Origin: CAJXZP01 sp964195485 | Lineage (GTDB): Bacteria; Bacteroidota; Bacteroidia; Flavobacteriales_G; Salibacteraceae | Reading direction: 5' to 3' | DNA: 6,524 nucleotides | Assembly (NCBI GenBank): GCA_964195485.1 | Contig: CAXMPG010000047.1 | Location: 1 to 6,524 of the forward strand | Part shown: piece after piece, positions 1 to 4,683 of the stretch | Layout of the letters: each line of letters opens with the position of its first letter | Position numbering within the stretch: position 1 is the stretch's first letter | Made by a program: the position numbers and the translations under genes | Notes under the pieces: model-generated | The model's database searches: none | Told to the model about the DNA's origin: nothing | What the model saw: only the letters and a program-made list of their open reading frames with translations

Positions 1-1145
1 CAAATGGAAGGTCCTCGAGAAGAAAAGCTAGCAATAGGCAACGAAGAGCTGTTTCCGTTTACTGCGCCAATAGAAAAGTTATTGACTACCGATGCGTTAG
101 ATACTGCTGGATACCCTATTGTACTTGCCCCTGGACCAGAATTACCAGCACTGTGAATAGAAACGATACCCGCAATTTCAAGATTTACAAACAAATCGTT
201 CACCCATCCATCACAAGCCACAGAATCTCCGGCTGTAAAAGGTCTTCCCCAAGAGTTGTTTATTACATCCGGCATATCATGCGTAGTATTCACATTTTCA
301 TCAGGATTCATGGCCCATTCGTAAGCTAACATTAATTCATACACGGTTTTAACATCCGCCAAGCTTTCCACTATAGGATCGGTTGCCATAAAATAAGCGT
401 TAAATGCCAAGCCAATGGTATCCGAATTTAGTGGATCTAATCCTAAACAAGTTCCAGTAACATGAGAACCATGAGAACCTGGTTTATCTCCCGGAAAAAA
501 AGTATCATATCCGTACCATGATTGGCTTAACGGAACGTGATTCCCTAAAAACTGGTCTCTAAAAGATGGATGATTTGGCCATACACCTGTGTCAAATGTT
601 AGAAGCTTACTTCCTTTCCCGGTGTAACCCATTGCCCACAACGAATCGCCTTTAACGGCCGTAATTCCTTGTTCTCTTCCATTTACAGCACGCGCATAAT
701 TTGGCGACATATCTACTGGTTTATCCCAAACAACCGGTTTTTCAGAAATATTTTCCATCCAGTAGACCTCAGGATGTTTATCTAAGTATTTAATAGTGGC
801 AGAAGATGCGGAAATAGCCACCATATTCACACTCCAAAATTGATGGAGTATTTTGAAATCTAACCCTTGATCATTCAATTCATTTATCCACAAATTTTCA
901 TTATGAATTTGATTTTGCAACTCCTTTAAAAACGCTATTCTAAATTCATTTCGCGTTTTATACTTATCCCTATTAGCATCAAAAAACTGATAACCATCGA
1001 CCCTCTGAGTACCAATAACTAAAATTATTTGTGATTGATTAGGGTTTCTATTTATTTCATTTTGAAGCTTTAAGCTCATTCTGTTTTGCGCCATAGCAGA
1101 CACTGAAAACAACGCAATTACAGTTAGAATTATCAGTTTTCTCAT
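1..1145 (-). CDS. Secreted S8 family (subtilisin-like) serine peptidase, 3' part outside window
   Basis: This is the N-terminal 381 codons of an exported subtilase; the frame is open to the window edge. Translation from the ATG at 1145 begins MRKLIILTVIALF and has a Sec signal peptide ending SAMA|Q near residue 19. Residues about 39-133 look like an I9-type propeptide (ILVIGT near 41, a V-x-W-M-E end near 127-131). The catalytic domain starts near residue 160 (WAMGYTGKG). Catalytic Asp is D185 in LLTFDTGV and catalytic His is H225 in SHGSHVTGT. PDVINNSWG lies at 292-300, and oxyanion Asn is N335 in SAGNSGPG. SFSSRGPS at 373-380, which usually precedes the GTSMA serine motif, lies at the cut. 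So Asp, His and Asn are present and Ser is not visible. The pattern NNSWG...AGNSGPG...YPAVSN resembles bacillopeptidase F-like S8 enzymes (family knowledge, moderate certainty). Related Bacteroidota proteases often carry a C-terminal type IX secretion sorting domain; that part is not visible. It is divergent from msrB. Confidence 0.93.
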   Translation of the reverse strand, partial: MRKLIILTVIALFSVSAMAQNRMSLKLQNEINRNPNQSQIILVIGTQRVDGYQFFDANRDKYKTRNEFRIAFLKELQNQIHNENLWINELNDQGLDFKILHQFWSVNMVAISASSATIKYLDKHPEVYWMENISEKPVVWDKPVDMSPNYARAVNGREQGITAVKGDSLWAMGYTGKGSKLLTFDTGVWPNHPSFRDQFLGNHVPLSQSWYGYDTFFPGDKPGSHGSHVTGTCLGLDPLNSDTIGLAFNAYFMATDPIVESLADVKTVYELMLAYEWAMNPDENVNTTHDMPDVINNSWGRPFTAGDSVACDGWVNDLFVNLEIAGIVSIHSAGNSGPGASTIGYPAVSNASVVNNFSIGAVNGNSSSLPIASFSSRGPSI

Positions 1146-1180
1146 AATGGTAAATATACAAGTTAAAAGTATTTAAAATG

Positions 1181-1212
1181 TTTTCGATTAGTGTGGTATC
1201 ACATTATCTTTA
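1181..1212 (+). promoter_or_regulatory. Candidate msrB promoter (Bacteroidota type)
   Basis: TATCTTTA at 1205-1212 matches the Bacteroidota -7 consensus TAnnTTTG at every defined position except the last. About 20 bp upstream is a T-rich stretch (TTTTC at 1181-1185) where a -33 TTTG-like box would lie, but it is a poor match. Transcription would start near 1218-1220 and give a leader of about 26 nt. The opposite strand of the same 99-bp gap must hold the protease promoter; TACTTTTA (1171 down to 1164) is a possible -7 box there. There is no recognisable -33 partner for it. Confidence 0.35.
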
Positions 1213-1231
1213 CATTAGTTTTAAACCACAC
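1191..1231. repeat. 7-bp inverted repeat flanking a candidate -7 box
   Basis: GTGTGGT at 1191-1197 is exactly complementary to ACCACAC at 1225-1231. The arm centres are 34 bp apart, close to three helical turns. The candidate -7 element of the msrB promoter (1205-1212) lies between the arms. This geometry would suit a dimeric or looping repressor, or a hairpin at the start of the transcript. A 7-bp match can arise by chance in 99 bp, so this is only a candidate operator. Confidence 0.3.
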
Positions 1232-1244
1232 CAATCAATCAGTT

Positions 1245-1745
1245 ATGCGTTTATTAAAAACCAACATTTTTCAATTATTTTTATTTCTATTAATTTTCAC
1301 GCAATTTTCAAATCAAGCCATGGCTCAGAAAGCAGATAGTACTCAAACCACCCCATCAGAATACAATACTTTGAACGAATTTGAGAAGCAAGTCATTGTA
1401 AATAAAGGAACCGAAAGAGCTTATACCGGAGAATTCTGGAACCATTTTGAGAACGGCACCTATGTATGTAGACAATGTAACGCTCCTATATATAGGTCAA
1501 ATACAAAATTTGAATCGCATTGTGGGTGGCCAAGTTTTGATGATGAGATTCCTGGATCAGTTGATAAAACGACTGATGCAGATGGAAGACGTACAGAAAT
1601 AACCTGTCATAATTGCCAAGGTCATTTAGGTCACGTGTTTATTGGAGAGCAATATACGGATAAGGATACCCGTCATTGTGTGAATTCTGTTTCTATTCTT
1701 TTTATTCCTTTTGATAAGACAATACCTCAATTAATCAAACGTTAA
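1245..1745 (+). CDS. msrB: Exported peptide-methionine (R)-S-oxide reductase MsrB
   Basis: MsrB reduces methionine-R-sulfoxide in proteins back to methionine. The 166-aa product begins MRLLKTNIFQ, followed by a hydrophobic core and AMA|QK near residue 27. This is a signal peptidase I site, and no lipobox Cys is present, so the enzyme probably works in the periplasm. Family motifs in order are GTERAYTGEF (55-64), a first zinc CxxC at C75/C78, SHCGWPSF (91-98), RTE (116-118), a second zinc CxxC at C121/C124, HLGHVF (127-132) and RHCVNS (143-148). C145 is the nucleophilic (peroxidatic-equivalent) Cys. C93 sits where the resolving Cys of the two-Cys enzymes lies. The ATG at 1245 is chosen over an in-frame GTG at 1191: the GTG would add 18 residues ahead of a normal signal peptide and would place the start upstream of the candidate promoter. 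No clear Shine-Dalgarno is seen, as is usual in this phylum. How periplasmic MsrB is re-reduced is not shown here. Confidence 0.96.
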   Translation: MRLLKTNIFQLFLFLLIFTQFSNQAMAQKADSTQTTPSEYNTLNEFEKQVIVNKGTERAYTGEFWNHFENGTYVCRQCNAPIYRSNTKFESHCGWPSFDDEIPGSVDKTTDADGRRTEITCHNCQGHLGHVFIGEQYTDKDTRHCVNSVSILFIPFDKTIPQLIKR

Positions 1746-1880
1746 TTTCAACTAAAGTTCAAATTACGGCTTCATTAAAAATAATATTCCGTAATAGCTA
1801 AAGGAATTGACCTAAACAGTTGTAAATAGCTGAATACTTATACTAATTGACTTATTATTTACATTCCATAAGGAACAAAG
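1746..1880. other. Intergenic stretch after msrB with little visible signal
   Basis: This is the first part of the 362-bp gene-free convergent region between msrB and the floA operon; the rest is listed separately. No credible reading frame is seen. The only structure noted is a 7-bp inverted repeat, ATTACGG at 1763-1769 and CCGTAAT at 1789-1795, with a 19-nt AT-rich loop. It lies 18 bp after the msrB stop but has no T tract, so it is at best a weak terminator or 3'-end stabiliser. Confidence 0.4.
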
Positions 1881-1892
1881 GTTACATATTTG
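1858..1892 (+). promoter_or_regulatory. Candidate promoter of the intergenic small RNA
   Basis: CATATTTG at 1885-1892 matches the Bacteroidota -7 element TAnnTTTG except for its first base. About 22 bp upstream is TTTAC at 1858-1862, a weak -33 candidate. Initiation about six bases downstream would place the 5' end near 1897-1899, at the first hairpin of the candidate RNA. The match is imperfect and the call rests partly on the structured transcript that follows. Confidence 0.25.
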
Positions 1893-1896
1893 TCTT

Positions 1897-2022
1897 GTCG
1901 AAAGACACACCTACTAATAACTAGCTAATCACCTGCTAGAAAAACACTAACTACCTCTCTTGTCCGTAAGGGTAAGAAATTAACAAAACCGGTGGCGACC
2001 ACCTCGGTGCCGGTTTTGTTTT
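1897..2022 (+). ncRNA. Candidate structured small RNA, family not recognised
   Basis: About 125 nt with no reading frame but several consecutive hairpins. Hairpin 1 is TGTC-GAAA-GACA at 1896-1907, a GNRA tetraloop; a longer TGTCTT/AAGACA pairing is an alternative. Hairpin 2 is CTAGC at 1921-1925 with GCTAG at 1935-1939 and a 9-nt loop. Hairpin 3 is at 1958-1977, an 8-bp stem (two G-U pairs on this strand) closed by a GTAA (GNRA) tetraloop. It ends in a GC-rich hairpin followed by a T-rich run at 1982-2022. The G-U pairs and the GNRA loops make sense only if the plus strand is transcribed, since G-U becomes A-C on the other strand. The opposing operon has its own second terminator just beyond, so 1982-2022 is not needed for it. 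An alternative is an msrB 3' UTR. It does not match tmRNA, SRP RNA or RNase P features known to me. No Rfam search was possible. Confidence 0.4.
1982..2022 (+). terminator. GC-rich intrinsic terminator with nested hairpin
   Basis: Arms AACAAAACCGG (1982-1992) and CCGGTTTTGTT (2010-2020) form a perfect 11-bp stem, followed by two more T residues, so the 3' side is T-rich. The 17-nt loop contains further pairing: GGTGG-CGA-CCACC (1991-2003) competes with the inner end of the outer stem, and CAC-CTCG-GTG (2000-2009) can form within the loop. It would end msrB read-through or the candidate small RNA. It is partly symmetrical and might also act on minus-strand transcripts. Confidence 0.75.
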
Positions 2023-2051
2023 CACCACTAGCTACCAATTTTTCTCATAGC

Positions 2052-2088
2052 AAAAAAAAAGCTTCTGAATTTCTTCAGAAGCTTTTTT
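2052..2088 (-). terminator. Strong bidirectional intrinsic terminator of the floA operon
   Basis: A perfect 15-bp stem pairs 2055-2069 with 2074-2088 around a 4-nt loop (TTTC on the plus strand). Read on the minus strand it lies 19 bp after the floA stop codon and ends in a run of nine T residues (2060 down to 2052), the normal form of an intrinsic terminator. On the plus strand it ends in six T residues, so it can also stop transcription coming from msrB. Confidence 0.9.
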
Positions 2089-2107
2089 CGTTAATGCTAT
2101 TTTACCT

Positions 2108-3109
2108 TTATTTAGAAGGCTTATTTCCTTTTGGTTTTGCAATGCTACCGCGCATTTCAGTATCAGCCTTGATATTTTCCATTTTGTAATAATCCATAAT
2201 ACCTAGATTACCTGACCTAAAAGACTCTGCCATTGCTAATGGAACTTCCGCTTCTGCTTCAATTACTTTGGCTCTTGCTTCTTGCGCCTTAGCTTTCATT
2301 TCTTGCTCCACAGCAATTGCCATAGCTCTACGCTCTTCTGCTTTTGCTTGTGCAATGTTTTTATCTGCTTCTGCTTGATCAATTTGTAATACCGCGCCAA
2401 TATTCTTGCCTATATCTACATCTGCAATATCAATAGATAAGATTGTGAATGCCGTTCCGCTATCTAAACCTTTAGCTAAAACAGTTTTTGAAATCACATC
2501 AGGATTTTCTAATACTTTTTTATGAGATTCAGAAGAACCAATAGATGAAACTACACCTTCACCAACTCTGGCCAAAATAGTATCTTCACCTGCACCACCC
2601 ACTAATTGTTTGATATTAGCTCTTACCGTAACACGTGCTACTGCAATAAGTTGAATACCATCTTTTGCAACTGCTGCTACACGAGGTGTTTCAATTACTT
2701 TAGGGTTTACCGACATTTGAACTGCCGCAAATACATCTCTACCTGCTAAATCAATGGCAGTAGCCATTTCAAATGTTAATTCAATATTTGCTTTTGATGC
2801 AGAAACTAATGCGTGGACCACACGAATTACGTCACCACCAGCTAAAAAGTGCGCTTCCATGGCATCTGCATTAAGCTCTACTCCTGCTTTAGTTCCTTCA
2901 ATCATACCAGCCACAATAACTCCGGGTGGTACTTTTCGAATTCTCATAAAGAATAATTGAATAATCGAAATTTTTACATTTGTAACATACGCTTGAAACC
3001 AAAGTCCAAGAGGAACGTAGTACAAAAACATTAAAAGCGCAATTACGCTAAATACTAGAGTAATGACCATTAAGGCATTAATGTCTAGGAACATGAGTGT
3101 GAAATCCAT
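2108..3109 (-). CDS. floA: Flotillin-like protein FloA
   Basis: FloA is a membrane scaffold of the SPFH/flotillin group that organises functional membrane microdomains and affects membrane fluidity, secretion and protease complexes (known mainly from Bacillus). The 333-aa product is close to the usual length of about 330. It has one N-terminal membrane helix (about 11-31) and a second hydrophobic stretch (about 46-55) that may be re-entrant. The conserved body includes RKVPPGVIVAGMIEGTKAG (58-76), AGGDVIRVVHALV (90-102), GRDVFAAVQMSVNPKVI (123-139) and VGGAGEDTILARVGEG (170-185). An Ala/Glu/Lys-rich coiled coil at about 245-290 is thought to drive oligomerisation, with LGIMDYYKMENIKADTEMR (302-320) near the end. 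The ATG at 3109 is 9 bp after the NfeD stop; later Met codons (M6, M14) would cut into the membrane helix. No clear Shine-Dalgarno. It is the last gene of the operon, just before the terminator. Confidence 0.97.
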   Translation of the reverse strand: MDFTLMFLDINALMVITLVFSVIALLMFLYYVPLGLWFQAYVTNVKISIIQLFFMRIRKVPPGVIVAGMIEGTKAGVELNADAMEAHFLAGGDVIRVVHALVSASKANIELTFEMATAIDLAGRDVFAAVQMSVNPKVIETPRVAAVAKDGIQLIAVARVTVRANIKQLVGGAGEDTILARVGEGVVSSIGSSESHKKVLENPDVISKTVLAKGLDSGTAFTILSIDIADVDIGKNIGAVLQIDQAEADKNIAQAKAEERRAMAIAVEQEMKAKAQEARAKVIEAEAEVPLAMAESFRSGNLGIMDYYKMENIKADTEMRGSIAKPKGNKPSK

Positions 3110-3118
3110 AGTTAAATT

Positions 3119-3583
3119 TTAAATTATTGGTGTAACAAAAATAGTATTGTCTTTTATCTTTTCAATTTTTATTGGGGTATTTTCTTCCATATAACCATTC
3201 CATGAGGTAACCTCAGAATACATATTTCCAAATCGGGCTTTACCCATAGGTGCTAAACGAGAAATGGTAACGCCTTCATCATTAACCTTCAGTACATTCA
3301 GGTTATTTACGGCTACTTTAGAATCTATTTGGGTAGATAAGGACATTATGGAAAACGTATCGAATTTAACCGACAAATAAATAAGGATAGAAGTTCCTAC
3401 CAAAGAACCGCCAAGTGTTAGCATACCTAAATATGTATCTTCCATAAACGCCATAGTAACTCCAGCACCTAATGCTAAAATTCCAATTAACCCAGAAACT
3501 CCTACTCCTGGAAATACAAAAACCTCCATTACAAGAAATAAAAGTCCGAAAGACACTAATAATAAAGCTACCCAAATATCCAT
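3119..3583 (-). CDS. NfeD-family membrane protein (short form with C-terminal OB fold)
   Basis: Short NfeD proteins are partners of SPFH/flotillin proteins and are usually encoded directly beside them, as here with floA 9 bp downstream. The 154-aa product has three membrane helices at about 4-24, 28-46 and 52-72. The N-terminal signature is E20 followed by PGVGVSGLIG (25-34). The C-terminal domain (about 88-152) has the typical OB-fold pattern: GVTISRLAPMGKARFGN at 104-120, then Y-S-E-V near 122-125 and a closing IKIEKIKDNTIFV (138-150). There is no N-terminal ClpP-like protease domain, so this is the short type without peptidase activity. The ATG at 3583 is 2 bp after the stop of the upstream protease gene, pointing to translational coupling. 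The family's molecular role is poorly known; assembly or stabilisation of the flotillin complex is the usual proposal. Confidence 0.93.
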   Translation of the reverse strand: MDIWVALLLVSFGLLFLVMEVFVFPGVGVSGLIGILALGAGVTMAFMEDTYLGMLTLGGSLVGTSILIYLSVKFDTFSIMSLSTQIDSKVAVNNLNVLKVNDEGVTISRLAPMGKARFGNMYSEVTSWNGYMEENTPIKIEKIKDNTIFVTPII

Positions 3584-3585
3584 AA

Positions 3586-4380
3586 TTAAAAAACGTAAGA
3601 TTTTGCTACTGGAATAAAGGCTTCAATTGCCAAAATTCTTTTTTCATCAGAAGGATGAGTACGCATAAAAGCAGGCATACCATTCTGTGAACTGTTCGAC
3701 ATTCTATTCCAAAACTCGACTGCTTCTGAAGAATCATATCCAGCATATTCCATAAATACAAGTCCCATTTTATCTGCCTCGGCTTCATGGTTTCTTGAAA
3801 ACTTCAGCATTCCTAATTGCAAACCCAAATCATAGGTTTGCGAAAACATTTCTGAGAAATCAATTCCTTTGGTATCTAATGAATTTAATACAATTTGCAA
3901 CGCATCGCCTCCCATTTGAGCCAATAACTGCTGACTTACTTGTTCACTTCCATGACGGGCAACAGCATGCGCTATTTCGTGGCTTAACACCACTGCAAGA
4001 CCTGTCTCATCTATAGTTTCTGATAATATTCCTTGGTAAACAATTACTTTACCACCGGGCATACACCATGCATTTTTTTCGTCTCCTTCGACCAGATTAA
4101 ACTGCCAATCAAAACCAGCTACTCGCTCTACATCTCCATGATTTATTAAAAAATCTCGACAGGCTAAGGCTAATTTGTCACCCACTTTTTTTACCAAAAT
4201 AGCATCGGGATGGTATATACTAACTAATGTATTATCATCTAAAAATTCTGTGTAGGCGATATTACTCGACTGAATAATTTCATATTCTGAAACAAGGCTT
4301 AGTTGCTTTCGGTTGGTAACGGGTACCGAAGCACATCCAGATAAAATTGGAATTAGAATATATATCAGTAATTTATTCAT
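3586..4380 (-). CDS. M48 family metalloprotease, outer-envelope lipoprotein (Oma1/LoiP-like)
   Basis: A zinc metallopeptidase predicted to degrade misfolded or surplus envelope proteins. The 264-aa product starts with a short lipoprotein signal peptide; the lipobox is LSGC with lipidated C16, followed by ASVPVTNRKQL, a stretch typical of M48 lipoproteins. The active site is HEIAH at 134-138 (zinc ligands H134 and H138, general base E135). The third zinc ligand is most likely E199 in NHEAEAD. MPGGKVIVYQGIL (107-119) and THPSDEKRI (241-249) are further family hallmarks. There are no other membrane helices, so it is the soluble lipoprotein type (LoiP, YcaL, BepA core), not HtpX. It lacks the C-terminal TPR repeats of BepA. 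The start overlaps the clpS stop by 4 bp (ATGA), and nfeD follows after 2 bp. Retention in the inner or transfer to the outer membrane cannot be decided; residues +2/+3 are A and S. Confidence 0.95.
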   Translation of the reverse strand: MNKLLIYILIPILSGCASVPVTNRKQLSLVSEYEIIQSSNIAYTEFLDDNTLVSIYHPDAILVKKVGDKLALACRDFLINHGDVERVAGFDWQFNLVEGDEKNAWCMPGGKVIVYQGILSETIDETGLAVVLSHEIAHAVARHGSEQVSQQLLAQMGGDALQIVLNSLDTKGIDFSEMFSQTYDLGLQLGMLKFSRNHEAEADKMGLVFMEYAGYDSSEAVEFWNRMSNSSQNGMPAFMRTHPSDEKRILAIEAFIPVAKSYVF

Positions 4381-4658
4381 TCAATGCTAGCACTCAACCC
4401 TTTTAACCGAAGTAATCTGCAACATACATCAAGTTTTGAGTCTTCGCCATGCATGACATCGCATTTACCATGGTAATGAACTATGTAAGCACATTGTTCG
4501 GCTTGTATTCCATCATGATCACAGATTTCTACCAAACATTTAATTACATGATCAAACGTATTATAATCATCATTATGAAGAACTAAAATTCTACCTTCAT
4601 CTACTAATACTTCAGAATCTGATTCTGGTAACTCTTGGGGAGCGTTAGCCCTCACCAT
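4377..4658 (-). CDS. clpS: ATP-dependent Clp protease adaptor ClpS
   Basis: ClpS captures proteins with N-degron residues (bulky hydrophobic N-termini) and delivers them to ClpA or ClpC in the cytosol. From the ATG at 4658 the product has 93 aa, near the length I recall for flavobacterial ClpS. The binding-pocket motif LHNDDYNTFDHVI gives N29, D30 and D31, which hold the substrate alpha-amino group. H61 in IVHYHGK corresponds to the conserved His of the pocket (His66 in E. coli). The gatekeeper position, Met40 in E. coli, is F35 here. An in-frame GTG at 4691 would add 11 residues and overlap the upstream stop by 8 bp. The ATG is preferred because GTG starts are uncommon in this group, the shorter length fits, and GAGAG lies a few bases upstream. 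The stop overlaps the next start (ATGA), so expression is coupled to the M48 gene. Confidence 0.92.
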   Translation of the reverse strand: MVRANAPQELPESDSEVLVDEGRILVLHNDDYNTFDHVIKCLVEICDHDGIQAEQCAYIVHYHGKCDVMHGEDSKLDVCCRLLRLKGLSASIE

Positions 4659-4683
4659 TAAGTCTCTCAATATGTAATTATTT

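Noticed and set aside
1192..1203. TGTG-N4-CACA as a CRP/FNR-type operator
   Set aside because: The half-sites are too short and the spacing (4) does not match the known TGTGA-N6-TCACA or FNR pattern; chance is likely.
1191..1244. In-frame GTG extension of msrB
   Set aside because: It would put 18 residues ahead of a complete signal peptide and begin upstream of the candidate -7 box at 1205-1212; the ATG at 1245 fits better.
1763..1795. ATTACGG/CCGTAAT inverted repeat as the msrB terminator
   Set aside because: Stem of only 7 bp, a 19-nt loop and no T tract; kept only as a note for the intergenic stretch.
1992..2189. 65-codon plus-strand reading frame
   Set aside because: It runs through both terminator hairpins and into the 3' end of floA on the other strand; no homology is recognisable.
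2754..2960. 68-codon plus-strand frame inside floA
   Set aside because: Antisense shadow of a well-supported gene, with no start context or recognisable protein.
3366..3575. 69-codon minus-strand frame inside nfeD
   Set aside because: Out-of-frame shadow of nfeD, whose own frame shows clear family motifs; the shadow's composition is not protein-like.
3606..4016. Frames 3606-3788 (minus) and 3795-4016 (plus) inside the M48 gene
   Set aside because: Shadows of the M48 gene, which has HEIAH and EAEAD in its own frame.
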